From: Bacillus sp. SLBN-46
Lineage (GTDB): Bacteria > Bacillota > Bacilli > Bacillales > Cytobacillaceae
Assembly (NCBI RefSeq): GCF_031453555.1
Contig: NZ_JAVIZM010000001.1
Span: 2,053,001-2,117,000, forward strand
Reading direction: 5' to 3'
Length of the DNA: 64,000 nucleotides
The notes below the pieces were generated by a model. It ran no database searches, had not been told where the DNA came from, and was given only the letters and a program-made list of their open reading frames with translations. Both the position numbers and the translations under genes were made by a program. Each line of letters starts with the position of its first letter. Within the stretch, counting starts at the first letter, position 1. Shown in pieces: positions 9,232-19,348 of the stretch.

Positions 9232-10125
9232 TTGGAAGCTAGGGCTTTAGAAACATTTGCGCAAGAGTATAAACAACTGCTTGAAGATGAGCTTCGAAGG
9301 CTGGTTGAAAAGCTTATGGCTCCTCCTATTATTAAAGAATCTATGATTTATTCTCTTGAAGCAGGAGGAAAAAGAATTCGCCCTTTATTATTGTTTGCTA
9401 CCTTAGATGCGTTTGGAATGAATCCTAAAAAAGGGCTGTTAGCTGCCGCTGCAATTGAAATGATTCATACCTATTCCTTAATTCACGACGATCTACCAAG
9501 TATGGATAATGATGACTTAAGAAGGGGAAAACCGACTAATCATAAAGTATTCGGCGACGCCATCGCGATTTTAGCTGGAGATGCTTTGTTAACTTATAGC
9601 TTTGAAGTAATAGGTCAACTTCCAACCGACGTTTTCTCAGCTGACACCAAGCTTAAATTAGTAGTTGAATTGGCAAAAGCAGCTGGAACGGAAGGGATGG
9701 TCGGTGGACAAGTAGCAGACATGGAAGGGGAAGCAAAATCACTTTCACTGGCAGAACTGGAGTATATACATATTCATAAAACAGGTAAGCTGCTTGGTTT
9801 TAGTGTCTTGGCTGGTGGGATTATGGCAGGTGCTAATCAAGAACAACTTCATCACCTATCAGGGTTTGCTCATCATTTGGGACTTGCCTTTCAAATTCAA
9901 GACGATATCCTCGATTTGGTTGGGAATCAAGAAAAAATTGGTAAACCTGTAGGAAGCGATACAACGAATTTAAAAAGTACATATCCTCAATTGTTAACCT
10001 TGGAAGGTGCACGAACAGCGCTGAAAGACCAAATCACCTCAGCGAAGGAAAATCTGGAGAAAACAAGCTTAAATACCCAACTGCTAAGTCAAATCACTGA
10101 TTTAGTAGCATCGAGGGATCACTAA
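9232..10125 (+). CDS. ispA: Farnesyl diphosphate synthase (geranyltranstransferase)
   Basis: IspA makes geranyl and farnesyl diphosphate from IPP and DMAPP, feeding undecaprenyl and quinone synthesis. The 297-residue trans-prenyltransferase has the first Asp-rich motif in HDDLPSMDNDDLRRG. The second is DDILDLVG. The RIRP region for IPP binding (EAGGKRIRPLL) is near residue 45. It starts at TTG 9232 after GGGGAGGAA. A terminator lies 68 bases downstream. The isoprenoid gene dxs follows, so the two pathway genes are adjacent but in separate units. Confidence 0.95.
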   Translation: MEARALETFAQEYKQLLEDELRRLVEKLMAPPIIKESMIYSLEAGGKRIRPLLLFATLDAFGMNPKKGLLAAAAIEMIHTYSLIHDDLPSMDNDDLRRGKPTNHKVFGDAIAILAGDALLTYSFEVIGQLPTDVFSADTKLKLVVELAKAAGTEGMVGGQVADMEGEAKSLSLAELEYIHIHKTGKLLGFSVLAGGIMAGANQEQLHHLSGFAHHLGLAFQIQDDILDLVGNQEKIGKPVGSDTTNLKSTYPQLLTLEGARTALKDQITSAKENLEKTSLNTQLLSQITDLVASRDH

Positions 10126-10192
10126 CAAAGGCTATTTGAGGCATCGAACTAAGTGTGTTATAATTATTTTCAATGTAGAAAACGTTGACAAT

Positions 10193-10226
10193 GCCGTTAT
10201 CACTTAGTGTTAGCGGCTATTTTTTC
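10193..10226 (+). terminator. Terminator after xseA-xseB-ispA
   Basis: A long stem (GCCGTTA-T-CAC / GTG-T-TAGCGGC, loop TTA) at 10193-10217 is followed by TATTTTTTC. It ends the xseA-xseB-ispA unit before dxs. Confidence 0.88.
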
Positions 10227-10305
10227 AGAAAAAGTGTTATGATAAATTATAAGATAGTAAAACTGATGTTTAGATAGAAAAAGTATGAAAGTGAGTGGTC
10301 CAAAA

Positions 10306-12201
10306 ATGGATCTGTTATCAATAAAAGACCCATCCTTTTTAAAAGGATTGACAAATAAAGAGTTGGAGGCTTTAAGTCAGGATATTCGTCAATTCTTGGT
10401 CGAAAAGCTGTCTGTGACTGGAGGCCATATTGGACCAAATTTAGGTGTAGTTGAACTAACAATTGCGTTACATAAATGTTTTGACAGTCCAAGGGACAAG
10501 ATCATTTGGGATGTAGGACATCAGTCCTATGTTCATAAAATTTTAACCGGCAGAGCATGTGAATTTGATACTTTACGTCAATATAAAGGCCTTTGTGGGT
10601 TTCCAAAACGAATTGAAAGTGACCATGACGTTTGGGAGACAGGACATAGTTCAACCTCTCTATCTGCAGCTATGGGGATGGCAATTGCCAGGGATATAAA
10701 AAAGGAAAATTCCTTTGTTATTCCTGTGATTGGTGATGGTGCCTTAACAGGTGGAATGGCATTAGAAGCTTTAAATCACATTGGCCATGAAAAAAAGGAT
10801 ATGATCGTCATATTGAATGATAACGAAATGTCCATTGCGCCTAATGTTGGGGCACTACATAATATCCTTGGCCAATTAAGAACAGCTGGAAAATATCAAT
10901 GGGTGAAAGACGAACTAGAAGTGATTTTGAAAAAAGTTCCTGCTGTTGGTGGAGTTCTTGCAGCCACTGCGGAACGTGTAAAAGATAGTCTTAAATATTT
11001 ATTTGTTTCTGGTATGTTTTTTGAAGAGCTTGGTTTTACTTATTTAGGACCAATTGATGGTCATAACTTTGAGGACTTATTTGAAAACCTTGCCTATGCG
11101 AGAAAAACAGAAGGCCCTGTACTCCTTCATGTGATTACGAAGAAGGGGAAGGGATATAAGCCTGCAGAAAGCGATAAGACGGGTACATGGCATGGTACAG
11201 GCCCATATAAAATGGATACAGGTGATTTTGTAAAGCCGGCGAAAGCACAGCCACCAGCATGGAGCAGTTTGGTTAGTGAGACCGTTCGAAAACTCGCTCG
11301 AGTGGATGATAGAATTGTGGCCATTACCCCCGCAATGCCTGTTGGATCAAAGCTCGAAGGTTTTGCTAGTGAGTTTCCAGATCGAATGTTTGATGTAGGG
11401 ATTGCTGAGCAACATGCTGCTACCGTTGCTGCAGGATTGGCTACGCAAAATATGAAGCCTTTTCTAGCTATTTATTCCACTTTCTTACAGCGAGCATACG
11501 ACCAGGTCGTACATGATATTTGCCGCCAAAACTTAAACGTATTTATTGGAATAGACCGGGCAGGTTTAGTAGGCGCAGATGGTGAAACACACCAAGGCGT
11601 ATTTGACATCGCTTTTCTAAGGCACGTTCCTAATATCGTTTTAATGATGCCGAAGGACGAAAACGAAGGTCAACATATGGTGTATACGGCTTTAAATTAT
11701 GATGATGGACCTATTGCAATGAGATTTCCACGTGGAAATGGTGTAGGGGTACCGATGGATGAGGATTTTAAAAAGATTCCTATTGGCACTTGGGAGGTCT
11801 TAAAAGAAGGTGATGATGCGGCTATTCTAACCTTCGGAACAACAATTCCAATGGCGATGGAAGCGGCTAAGATTCTTGAAAAGCGAGGAATCTTTGTAAA
11901 AGTCATTAATGCTCGGTTCATCAAACCTCTTGATGAAAAGATGCTATTAGGTTTGTTAGAAAAAAATATCCCTCTCCTTACCGTGGAAGAAGCGGTATTA
12001 CAAGGTGGATTTGGAAGTTCCGTTCTTGAATTTGCGCATGACCATGGCTATGCTCAGGCATTAATAGACCGAATCGGTATTCCAGACCAATTTATTGAAC
12101 ATGGGGATGTAGGGTTACTATTAGAAGAAATAGGATTAACTACTGAAGAAGTGGTCAAAAAAGTGTCCACAATGGCAAGGAAAAAACAGCAAAGGGCATA
12201 A
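10306..12201 (+). CDS. dxs: 1-deoxy-D-xylulose-5-phosphate synthase
   Basis: Dxs condenses pyruvate and glyceraldehyde-3-phosphate, using thiamine diphosphate, to start the MEP isoprenoid pathway. The 631-residue protein has the ThDP motif GDGALTGG...NDNEMS at about 145-175. The transketolase pyrimidine domain contains [17 protein letters not shown] (about 365-380), and a C-terminal transketolase domain follows. I chose ATG 10306 ([12 protein letters not shown]), which matches Bacillus homologues. The in-frame ATG 10285 adds 7 residues and lacks a good ribosome-binding site. tlyA starts 3 bases after the stop. Confidence 0.97.
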   Translation: MDLLSIKDPSFLKGLTNKELEALSQDIRQFLVEKLSVTGGHIGPNLGVVELTIALHKCFDSPRDKIIWDVGHQSYVHKILTGRACEFDTLRQYKGLCGFPKRIESDHDVWETGHSSTSLSAAMGMAIARDIKKENSFVIPVIGDGALTGGMALEALNHIGHEKKDMIVILNDNEMSIAPNVGALHNILGQLRTAGKYQWVKDELEVILKKVPAVGGVLAATAERVKDSLKYLFVSGMFFEELGFTYLGPIDGHNFEDLFENLAYARKTEGPVLLHVITKKGKGYKPAESDKTGTWHGTGPYKMDTGDFVKPAKAQPPAWSSLVSETVRKLARVDDRIVAITPAMPVGSKLEGFASEFPDRMFDVGIAEQHAATVAAGLATQNMKPFLAIYSTFLQRAYDQVVHDICRQNLNVFIGIDRAGLVGADGETHQGVFDIAFLRHVPNIVLMMPKDENEGQHMVYTALNYDDGPIAMRFPRGNGVGVPMDEDFKKIPIGTWEVLKEGDDAAILTFGTTIPMAMEAAKILEKRGIFVKVINARFIKPLDEKMLLGLLEKNIPLLTVEEAVLQGGFGSSVLEFAHDHGYAQALIDRIGIPDQFIEHGDVGLLLEEIGLTTEEVVKKVSTMARKKQQRA

Positions 12202-12204
12202 ATA

Positions 12205-13044
12205 ATGAAAAATAAAGAACGATTAGATGTGTTACTCGTGGAGCGAGGTTTAATTGAGACGCGAGAAAAAGCAAAAAGAGCGATTATGGCAGGGCTTGTA
12301 TACACAAATGAAGAGCGGTTGGATAAACCTGGTGAAAAAGTGAAGGTGGACATTCCACTAAATATCAAAGGAAATACGATGCCATATGTCAGTCGAGGCG
12401 GGTTGAAACTTGAAAAGGCACTAAAAGTATTCGATGTAAGCGTGACAGATAAAGTTCTGCTTGATATCGGTGCTTCTACAGGCGGTTTTACAGATTGTGC
12501 TTTACAAAATGGGGCAAAAATGTCATATGCACTTGACGTAGGCTACAATCAGCTTGCTTGGAAGCTTAGACAGGATGAACGTGTTGTGGTTATGGAACGG
12601 ACAAACTTTCGTTATGTAACTCCCTCAGATCTCGCGGGGGAAATGCCGAGTTTTGCTTCCATTGACGTGTCTTTTATTTCCTTAACACTAATTTTGCCAG
12701 TATTAAAAACACTACTGATCCCAGGTAGTGATATCATTGCACTTATTAAGCCTCAATTTGAAGCAGGCCGTGATCAGGTCGGTAAAAAAGGAATTGTTCG
12801 TGACGAAAAGGTTCATTTACAAGTCATTGAAAAAATTATTCATTTTTCCGTTAAAGAAGGATATATAGTAACTAATCTTTCCTATTCGCCAATTACAGGC
12901 GGCGATGGGAATATTGAATTCTTACTACATTTAAAATGGGAAGGTGAGCGGGAACTCGGTGAAAGTAATCTCCCTATCGGACCAATGGATATTGTAAAAC
13001 AAGCTCATTTAGAATTTAAAACGAAGCAGACACCAGAAGGATAG
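12205..13044 (+). CDS. yqxC: TlyA family rRNA 2'-O-methyltransferase (YqxC)
   Basis: This protein has an N-terminal S4 RNA-binding domain (about 4-65: RLDVLLVERGLIETREKAKR). An FtsJ-type SAM-dependent methyltransferase domain follows, with DIGASTGGFTDCALQNGA near residue 88. Family members methylate ribosomal RNA 2'-O positions and were first named as hemolysins. The 279-residue length is normal. It follows dxs by 3 bases and precedes argR, the conserved Bacillus order. Substrate specificity cannot be read from the sequence. Confidence 0.92.
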   Translation: MKNKERLDVLLVERGLIETREKAKRAIMAGLVYTNEERLDKPGEKVKVDIPLNIKGNTMPYVSRGGLKLEKALKVFDVSVTDKVLLDIGASTGGFTDCALQNGAKMSYALDVGYNQLAWKLRQDERVVVMERTNFRYVTPSDLAGEMPSFASIDVSFISLTLILPVLKTLLIPGSDIIALIKPQFEAGRDQVGKKGIVRDEKVHLQVIEKIIHFSVKEGYIVTNLSYSPITGGDGNIEFLLHLKWEGERELGESNLPIGPMDIVKQAHLEFKTKQTPEG

Positions 13045-13063
13045 GCAATTGCTTATCCTTTTA
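13037..13063 (+). terminator. Terminator after dxs-yqxC
   Basis: A near-palindrome (AAGGATA...TATCCTT, with an inner GC/GC stem and AATT loop) overlaps the yqxC stop codon and runs into TTTTATG. It separates the unit from argR. Confidence 0.7.
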
Positions 13064-13190
13064 TGTATATGAATGTATTTTTATAAAGGATTTTCATGTA
13101 CAACTTTAGGAAAATGGGCTAACATATGAAATATATACGACATTTTAGTACAATATACTCTGATGTTTTTAAAGACTATGGGGTGAAAGA

Positions 13191-13640
13191 ATGAATAAAG
13201 GTCAACGTCATATTAAAATTAGAGAAATCATTGCCAGCAATGATATTGAGACTCAGGATGATTTGGTTGATGAGCTGAAAAATGCTGGTTACAATGTGAC
13301 ACAAGCCACCGTTTCACGTGATATTAAAGAACTTCATTTAGTAAAGGTTCCATTGATTGATGGGCGTTATAAATACAGCCTTCCAGCGGATCAGCGTTTT
13401 AATCCATTGCAAAAATTAAAAAGATCTTTAATTGATGCTTTTGTAAGAATCGATTCTGCAGGGCATTTACTCGTTATGAAATGTTTGCCAGGTAATGCTA
13501 TGGCAATTGGTGCCCTCATTGACAATCTGGATTGGGAAGAAATATTAGGAACGATTTGTGGTGACGATACCATGTTAATTATTTGTCGAACACCAGAAGA
13601 TACAGAAGTCATTACAAACCGGTTCCTTGACATGCTTTAA
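13191..13640 (+). CDS. argR: Arginine repressor ArgR/AhrC
   Basis: ArgR/AhrC is the hexameric, arginine-responsive repressor of arginine synthesis and activator of arginine breakdown. The 149-residue protein has a winged-helix DNA-binding domain (1-70) with the recognition segment [16 protein letters not shown]. The C-terminal hexamerisation and arginine-binding domain contains [14 protein letters not shown]. The ATG follows a GGGGTGAAAG site. recN starts just after it, as in B. subtilis. A strong ArgR-type box upstream of artP (38,217) is a likely target. Confidence 0.96.
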   Translation: MNKGQRHIKIREIIASNDIETQDDLVDELKNAGYNVTQATVSRDIKELHLVKVPLIDGRYKYSLPADQRFNPLQKLKRSLIDAFVRIDSAGHLLVMKCLPGNAMAIGALIDNLDWEEILGTICGDDTMLIICRTPEDTEVITNRFLDML

Positions 13641-13655
13641 TTGGGGGAGAGTTCG

Positions 13656-15344
13656 TTGATAGCAGAACTATCAATAAAAAACTTTGCGATAATCGAATCC
13701 CTTTCCATTTCCTTTGAAAAGGGATTAACTGTATTAACCGGAGAAACAGGCGCAGGAAAATCTATAATCATTGATGCCATCCATTTACTGGTAGGTGGCA
13801 GAGGATCCGCAGAATTTGTGCGTCATGGTGAGGAGAAGGCTGAAATAGAGGGACTTTTTCAACTGGATGACCCTAATCATCCCATTATTTCGAAATCATT
13901 AGAATTTGGTATAGAAATTGAAGAAGGTATGGTGGTTCTACGACGAGACATATCACGAACTGGAAAAAGTGTTTGTCGAATCAATGGAAAGTTGGTTACA
14001 ATATCAACCCTTCGTGAAATAGGTTCCACTCTTGTTGATATTCATGGGCAACATGAACATCAAGAGTTAATGGATGAAATGAGACATTTATCATTGCTCG
14101 ACCAGTTTGGTTCGGAAGAAATTGCAGGTTCACATGCAGAATACCTAGATGTCTTTCGAAGGTACGAGCAAACACTTCAAAAGCTAAAGTCATTAAGTGA
14201 GAATGATCAACAAACAGCACACCGACTGGATTTGATTCAATTTCAATTAGACGAAATTCAAAAAGCCAATCTAAAACTTCATGAAGATGAAGAGCTTTCA
14301 GAAGAAAGAAGAAAGTTAGGGAATTTTGAAAGGACGTTTGAGGCCATTCAATCGAGTTATACGGCCTTGCATGGGGAGCAGAGAGGATTAGATTGGCTAA
14401 GTATGGTCATGGGCCACTTAGAAGATGCTGCGGCGCTAGACTCAACGTATAAAGATATATTTGAAGCTGTTTCGAATAGCTATTACCAGTTGGAAGATGC
14501 TGCAAGAACTTTACGAAATGAACTGGATGGATTAGAATACGATCCCCAAAGGTTAAATGAAATTGAGGATCGACTAAATGAAATTAACCAGTTAAAACGT
14601 AAATATGGTAAAACGATTAATGATATTGTTGAATATGCAGCAAAGATTGAAGAAGAAATTGAAACCTTACAGAACAAAGAAACACATATATCTGAATTAG
14701 AAAAAGAATTATCTTCAATCAAAAAAGATCTAATTCTAGAGGCTAAGCAGTTATCTGAAATCCGTCATAAGTGGGCAGATAAACTTACGAAGCTCATTCA
14801 TAAGGAATTGAAGGAATTATACATGGCCAAGACTATATTTGAAATGCGGTTTGAAACGGATTTTGAGCATTTCTCTAAAACAGGAGTGGACCATGTGGAA
14901 TTTTATATTTCGACTAACCCTGGTGAGCCACTCAAGCCTTTGTCAAGGGTTGCATCAGGGGGAGAATTATCAAGGATTATGTTGGCCCTCAAGAGCATTT
15001 TTTCTCAACACCAAGGTGTTACCTCTATTATTTTTGATGAGGTAGATACCGGAGTCAGCGGAAGAGTAGCTCAATCTATCGCAGAAAAGATTTATAAGGT
15101 AGCATCTGGTTCACAAGTTTTATGTATATCCCATTTACCTCAAGTAGCTGCCATGGCAGATACTCATTTGTTTATTTCAAAGGTTATTACTGGAGGAAGA
15201 ACAAAAACTTATGTAACACCGTTGAATGTTGAAGAGAAGATTAAAGAAATTGGAAGAATGATTTCTGGAGCGGAAATTACCGATCTTACGAAGAAACACG
15301 CTGAAGAATTAATATTTTTAGCAGGTGAAAATAAAAAAACTTGA
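13656..15344 (+). CDS. recN: DNA repair protein RecN
   Basis: RecN is an SMC-like ATPase recruited early to DNA double-strand breaks. The 562-residue protein has Walker A GETGAGKS at residues 29-36. A long coiled coil (about 150-370), the ABC signature LSRVASGGELSRIMLALK, Walker B FDEVDTGVSG and the H-loop ISHLPQVA follow. I use TTG 13656, with GGGGGAG 7 bases upstream. The longer frame from TTG 13641 starts before that site and adds residues absent from homologues. Confidence 0.96.
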   Translation: MIAELSIKNFAIIESLSISFEKGLTVLTGETGAGKSIIIDAIHLLVGGRGSAEFVRHGEEKAEIEGLFQLDDPNHPIISKSLEFGIEIEEGMVVLRRDISRTGKSVCRINGKLVTISTLREIGSTLVDIHGQHEHQELMDEMRHLSLLDQFGSEEIAGSHAEYLDVFRRYEQTLQKLKSLSENDQQTAHRLDLIQFQLDEIQKANLKLHEDEELSEERRKLGNFERTFEAIQSSYTALHGEQRGLDWLSMVMGHLEDAAALDSTYKDIFEAVSNSYYQLEDAARTLRNELDGLEYDPQRLNEIEDRLNEINQLKRKYGKTINDIVEYAAKIEEEIETLQNKETHISELEKELSSIKKDLILEAKQLSEIRHKWADKLTKLIHKELKELYMAKTIFEMRFETDFEHFSKTGVDHVEFYISTNPGEPLKPLSRVASGGELSRIMLALKSIFSQHQGVTSIIFDEVDTGVSGRVAQSIAEKIYKVASGSQVLCISHLPQVAAMADTHLFISKVITGGRTKTYVTPLNVEEKIKEIGRMISGAEITDLTKKHAEELIFLAGENKKT

Positions 15345-15373
15345 AAAGCTATCCAATAAGGGTAGCTTTTTTA
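15344..15373 (+). terminator. Terminator after recN
   Basis: Stem AAAAGCTATCC / GGGTAGCTTTT with an AATAA-type loop, followed by a T-run. It begins at the recN stop codon and isolates spoIVB. Confidence 0.87.
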
Positions 15374-15385
15374 TGTTAAACCGAG

Positions 15386-15415
15386 TTATAAATGCTTGTC
15401 AAGGAGGCAAAATTA
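15386..15415 (+). promoter_or_regulatory. Candidate forespore (sigma-F/sigma-G) promoter of spoIVB
   Basis: TTATA at 15386-15390 and GGCAAAATTA at 15406-15415 are separated by 15 bases. The -10 element fits the GGnnAnAnTR forespore consensus and the -35 matches four of five positions of GYATA. Its place, 53 bases before the spoIVB start, fits known forespore expression of spoIVB. Confidence 0.45.
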
Positions 15416-15468
15416 AAGATGTAGCCATTTCTTCAAAGTTGTGAAAAGAAGCGAGGAGAGTGAAAAAT

Positions 15469-16758
15469 TTGAAGCTAGACATAATTAGAAAGATTATTGG
15501 TGGAATTCTCCTTGTTTCATTAATTAGCCTTATCTTTTTTCAGCCTATACAGCAGTACATTGCAATACCAAAAACCATTACAGTTTTTGAAGGTCAAGAT
15601 TACACGTTTAAAAAGGCTGCCCCGGTATCAGCCGCTATACAATCTCACAACTCAAATATCACACTTGCTCAGGAAAAACATGCAGTATCGGTAAAGGCAA
15701 CGGAAAAAGGGAAAAACGAAATGCTTCTAGAATTTGCTGGTATCCCTATAAAAAAGGTCGATGTACATGTTTTAAAGGATTTTCGCGTCATTCCAGGTGG
15801 CCAATCAATTGGTGTAAAGCTAAATACTGTAGGTGTCTTAGTGGTCGGACACCATTTAATCAATACAGCAAATGGCAAAAAATCACCTGGTGAAATTGCC
15901 GGAATCAAAGTTGGAGACATTATCACAGAAATAAATGGGAACAAAATTGAAAAAATGACAGATGTCGCACCATTTGTCCAAACAGCTGGACAGGATGGAA
16001 ATGCTCTCGATATGGTTATTAGTAGAGAAAGTGGAAAATTTACGACAAAACTTACTCCTTTAAAGGATAAAGGAGAAAACACTTATAAGCTTGGTTTATA
16101 TATCAGGGATTCAGCAGCAGGAATTGGGACCATGACATTTGTTCATCCACAATCTAAAAAATATGGTGCCCTAGGACATGTCATCTCAGACATGGATACA
16201 AAAAAGCCAATTGTCGTTGAAGATGGACAAATTGTCCGTTCTACCGTTACCTCTATTGAGAAGGGAAGTAATGGGGATCCAGGTGAAAAACTTGCACGTT
16301 TTTCTTCTGATCGTGAAATTGTAGGAAATATCCAAAAAAACAGTCCCTTTGGTATTTTTGGTGAGCTAAATAAAGATTTAAAAAATGGAATCATGGATAA
16401 ACCGCTGCCAATAGCATTATCCCATCAGGTGAAAGAAGGACCTGCAAAAATCTTAACAGTGGTCAACGATGACCGAGTAGAAGAATTTAACATAGAGATA
16501 GTTAGTACAATTCCGCAAAAGTTTCCAGCTACTAAGGGCATGGTGATAAAAGTAACGGACCCTAAGCTTCTTGAAAAAACCGGAGGAATCGTCCAAGGAA
16601 TGAGTGGAAGTCCGATTATTCAAGATGGAAAGCTTGTTGGTGCCGTAACACATGTCTTTGTGAATGATCCTACCTCTGGATATGGTGTTCATATCGAGTG
16701 GATGCTAAATGAAGCTGGAATTAATATATACGAAACACCAAAGAATAAAGCAAGTTAA
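15469..16758 (+). CDS. spoIVB: SpoIVB peptidase, sigma-K checkpoint signal
   Basis: SpoIVB is secreted by the forespore into the intermembrane space and cleaves SpoIVFA, releasing the block on pro-sigma-K processing. The 429-residue S55-family serine protease has an N-terminal membrane anchor (about 8-30). A PDZ domain (about 120-205: [35 protein letters not shown]) follows. The catalytic pair is H237 (GHVISDMDT) and S379 (QGMSGSPII). I chose TTG 15469, 9 bases after GAGGAG; GTG 15460 abuts that site. Adjacent spo0A is the conserved neighbour. Confidence 0.96.
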   Translation: MKLDIIRKIIGGILLVSLISLIFFQPIQQYIAIPKTITVFEGQDYTFKKAAPVSAAIQSHNSNITLAQEKHAVSVKATEKGKNEMLLEFAGIPIKKVDVHVLKDFRVIPGGQSIGVKLNTVGVLVVGHHLINTANGKKSPGEIAGIKVGDIITEINGNKIEKMTDVAPFVQTAGQDGNALDMVISRESGKFTTKLTPLKDKGENTYKLGLYIRDSAAGIGTMTFVHPQSKKYGALGHVISDMDTKKPIVVEDGQIVRSTVTSIEKGSNGDPGEKLARFSSDREIVGNIQKNSPFGIFGELNKDLKNGIMDKPLPIALSHQVKEGPAKILTVVNDDRVEEFNIEIVSTIPQKFPATKGMVIKVTDPKLLEKTGGIVQGMSGSPIIQDGKLVGAVTHVFVNDPTSGYGVHIEWMLNEAGINIYETPKNKAS

Positions 16759-16810
16759 ATCAGAAAATAATCGTATCTCTTCCGCGATTAAATAATAGTG
16801 TCACCTTCTA

Positions 16811-16850
16811 AAGCGAAATAGGTTATCCTCCTATTTTGCTTCTTCTTTTG
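16811..16850 (+). terminator. Terminator after spoIVB
   Basis: AAGCGAAATAGG (16811-16822) pairs with CCTATTTTGCTT (16830-16841) and is followed by a pyrimidine-rich CTTCTTTTGTTT tract. Confidence 0.75.
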
Positions 16851-16861
16851 TTTAAAAATTT

Positions 16862-17001
16862 TTCGACAAAAATCTGTTAAATGTTGGAAAAGATGCGAAT
16901 TTAGTCGAATAGGCGAGAAAAACAGAGAAAAGATAAGATTTTATCACTATTTTAAGAAATATTAAAAAAATGAGAGGAATTTTTGTTGCATTGTCGAATT
17001 T
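16862..17001 (+). promoter_or_regulatory. spo0A control region: sigma-H promoter and Spo0A boxes
   Basis: A full-consensus sigma-H promoter is visible: AGAGGAATT at 16973-16981, 11 bases, GTCGAATTT at 16993-17001. It lies about 80 bases before the spo0A start. Three Spo0A-box-like sites are present. TTCGACA (16862-16868) is a perfect box on the minus strand, TAGTCGAA (16902-16909) has one mismatch, and TTGTCGAA (16991-16998) overlaps the -10. This matches the known autoregulated, sigma-H-driven control of spo0A in B. subtilis. The rest of the 325-base gap holds only the spoIVB terminator. Confidence 0.8.
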
Positions 17002-17083
17002 GTAATTTAGAATAGAATTAAGAGACTACAGACATTAAGAAAAATGAAATAGAGAATTGAACAGATTGAGGGAGGAACTGGAA

Positions 17084-17875
17084 TTGAAGAAAATTAAAGT
17101 TTGTGTCGTTGATGATAATAGGGAATTAGTTGGGTTATTAGAGGACTATATTTCGTCCCAAGATGATATGGAAGTTGAAGGGATCGCTCATAATGGACAA
17201 GAATGCTTGGAAATGTTAGCTTCTGCTGATCCAGATGTTCTTGTTTTGGATATTATTATGCCACATCTCGATGGGTTGGCTGTACTTGAGCGCCTGCGTG
17301 AACTAAAAAAAGGAGCACTTCCAAATGTAATCATGCTGACTGCCTTTGGCCAAGAGGATGTAACAAAAAAAGCTGTTGAACTAGGAGCATCCTATTTTAT
17401 TTTGAAACCATTTGATATGGAGAACTTAGGTAGCCATATTCGTCAGGTTAGTGGTAATGCAAGTGCATTTACCCGTAAGATGCCAACAAACAGTTACCGC
17501 TCTCACTCTGAGCAAAAGCCAAAAAATTTAGATGCAAGTATTACTAGTATTATTCATGAAATTGGTGTTCCGGCGCATATTAAAGGATATTTATATCTGC
17601 GGGAAGCAATTTCCATGGTATATAACGATATCGAATTATTAGGATCCATTACAAAGGTATTGTATCCAGACATCGCAAAAAAATATAACACAACAGCAAG
17701 TCGTGTTGAGCGTGCCATTCGTCATGCCATTGAAGTGGCTTGGAGCCGCGGCAATATCGACTCCATTTCTTCGTTGTTTGGATACACAGTCAGTATGTCA
17801 AAGGCAAAGCCGACCAATAGTGAATTTATTGCCATGGTGGCAGATAAACTTCGTTTGGAGCATAAGGCTTCTTGA
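17084..17875 (+). CDS. spo0A: Sporulation master regulator Spo0A
   Basis: Spo0A is the phosphorelay end-point that switches cells into sporulation. The 263-residue protein has a receiver domain with the acidic pair D10-D11, phosphoacceptor D56 ([11 protein letters not shown]) and the switch lysine in ILKPFD. A variable linker (about 125-150) is followed by the near-invariant sigma-interacting DNA-binding domain ([33 protein letters not shown]). I use TTG 17084, 8 bases after GGAGG. A frame from 17057 adds 9 residues ahead of the ribosome-binding site and is rejected. Confidence 0.98.
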   Translation: MKKIKVCVVDDNRELVGLLEDYISSQDDMEVEGIAHNGQECLEMLASADPDVLVLDIIMPHLDGLAVLERLRELKKGALPNVIMLTAFGQEDVTKKAVELGASYFILKPFDMENLGSHIRQVSGNASAFTRKMPTNSYRSHSEQKPKNLDASITSIIHEIGVPAHIKGYLYLREAISMVYNDIELLGSITKVLYPDIAKKYNTTASRVERAIRHAIEVAWSRGNIDSISSLFGYTVSMSKAKPTNSEFIAMVADKLRLEHKAS

Positions 17876-17913
17876 AAGAGTGAGGAATAACCTTACTTAG
17901 GCCGAACCATAAG

Positions 17914-17946
17914 AAAGACCAATGAATGCTCATTGGTCTTTTATTT
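17914..17946 (+). terminator. Terminator after spo0A
   Basis: A perfect 12-bp stem (AAAGACCAATGA / TCATTGGTCTTT) with an ATGC loop is followed by TTATTTATGG. It separates spo0A from the kinase gene downstream. Confidence 0.88.
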
Positions 17947-18053
17947 ATGGTTAGAAAGCACTCCCTAATTTTTTGAAAATCTGATAATATAAAGAATGCA
18001 TGAACCAGTCTTCATATTACATACGTTTTGGTGCTGAAAGGATGTAAAACCTC

Positions 18054-19289
18054 TTGTTTGAAACATTACTGTTGAATTTCCTATTTATACTTTTACCAGT
18101 TGTCATTTTTTTAATCTTCTTTGAAAATAGGCCAAATTCTTTCAACAAAATAATTCTTATTTTTCTGTCAACAGTAACTATGGTTCTTTGTATGACCATC
18201 CCAATTAAATTGAAAGTTGGATTTAATGTTGATTTGCGGTACATTCCAATTATTATTGTTGCCCTTTTTGGAGGCTACAAAAAGGTATTTCCTTTATATG
18301 TAGTATTAAATGTATACCGTTATTATTTAGGTGGAGATGGAATCCTTCAATCATTTTTATATTCTACTGGAGTATTTATTCTTTTACCTGCTTTTAGTCA
18401 AAAGTTCAAACAATTAAGTTCTAAAAGGAGAATTTCTACTGCAGCATTGGTGTCATTCCTAAATGTAGGGGTGTATCTCATAAGCTTAAGTTTTTATTTT
18501 AATCCCTTGAATAGGGAATTTTGGACTCTCACATTTTATACCCTGACAACCTACACTGGAATGATGATTATCATTATGGTCCTGATAGAGCAAATTATCA
18601 CTAATTCCAAAAATCGAGAAAGATTTTTACAATCAGAACGATTAAATGTTGTCAGTGAATTATCAGCTAGTGTGTCTCATGAAATAAGAAACCCGCTTAC
18701 GGTAACAAGTGGTTTTCTCCAGCTTCTAAGTGAATCCAAAACAATCAGTCATGAGGAACGAAGATATGTTGAATTATCATTGCAAGAATTAAATCGAGCC
18801 GAAAGGATAGTTAGTAACTATCTCTCTCTTGCTAAGCCACAATCAGAAAATATGGTTTACTCTGACTTTAAAGAAGAAGCAGAATATATAAAGGATCTAA
18901 TCATTCCTTATGCGACCATGCATCAAGTGGAAGTCCAATTCTGTTTTAATAACACACTAAAAATAAGATATGATAAGAACCAAATACAGCAATGTTTAAT
19001 AAATTTATTAAAAAACGGAATTGAAGCTATGAAGGACAAAGGCGGCACGCTAATCATTGATATTTTTGAACAAAAGCAAAATATAGTTTTTAAAATTTCA
19101 GATACTGGAATTGGAATGACAAAAGAGGAAATTTTACGGTTAGGGAAACCGTATTATTCTACGAAGGAAGAAGGAACAGGTCTTGGAATGCTAATGGTAT
19201 ATAGTACCGTTAATAAGGTGAAGGGGAAAATTGAGGTAGAAAGTGAGAAAGGAAGAGGTACTACTTTTCTCATAACGATACCAGTTTAA
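18054..19289 (+). CDS. KinB-like membrane sensor histidine kinase
   Basis: This is a sporulation-type histidine kinase of 411 residues. The N-terminal half has about six hydrophobic segments in a 5TM-LYT/KinB-like membrane sensor, with very short outside loops. The kinase core has the H-box SASVSHEIRNPLT (H209), N-box NLLKNGIEAM, G1 DTGIGM and G2 GTGLGM. There is no receiver or partner regulator gene, which fits an orphan phosphorelay kinase feeding Spo0F. TTG 18054 follows AAAGGATG at 11 bases. It lies right after the spo0A terminator. The family is clear; assignment to KinB itself is tentative. Confidence 0.85.
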   Translation: MFETLLLNFLFILLPVVIFLIFFENRPNSFNKIILIFLSTVTMVLCMTIPIKLKVGFNVDLRYIPIIIVALFGGYKKVFPLYVVLNVYRYYLGGDGILQSFLYSTGVFILLPAFSQKFKQLSSKRRISTAALVSFLNVGVYLISLSFYFNPLNREFWTLTFYTLTTYTGMMIIIMVLIEQIITNSKNRERFLQSERLNVVSELSASVSHEIRNPLTVTSGFLQLLSESKTISHEERRYVELSLQELNRAERIVSNYLSLAKPQSENMVYSDFKEEAEYIKDLIIPYATMHQVEVQFCFNNTLKIRYDKNQIQQCLINLLKNGIEAMKDKGGTLIIDIFEQKQNIVFKISDTGIGMTKEEILRLGKPYYSTKEEGTGLGMLMVYSTVNKVKGKIEVESEKGRGTTFLITIPV

Positions 19290-19320
19290 GCCTTCATCCC
19301 ATGAATGAAGGCATTTATTT
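19290..19320 (+). terminator. Terminator after the KinB-like kinase
   Basis: GCCTTCAT (19290-19297) pairs with ATGAAGGC (19305-19312) and is followed by ATTTATTTATT. It lies one base after the kinase stop codon and may also serve the minus-strand gene that ends at 19349. Confidence 0.75.
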
Positions 19321-19348
19321 ATTAATATGTTATAAAAGAAGTATCTAC

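Noticed and set aside
13064..13190. ARG box upstream of argR
   Set aside because: An ATGAATGTATTTTTA stretch resembles one half-site only; too many mismatches against the consensus compared with the site at 38217.
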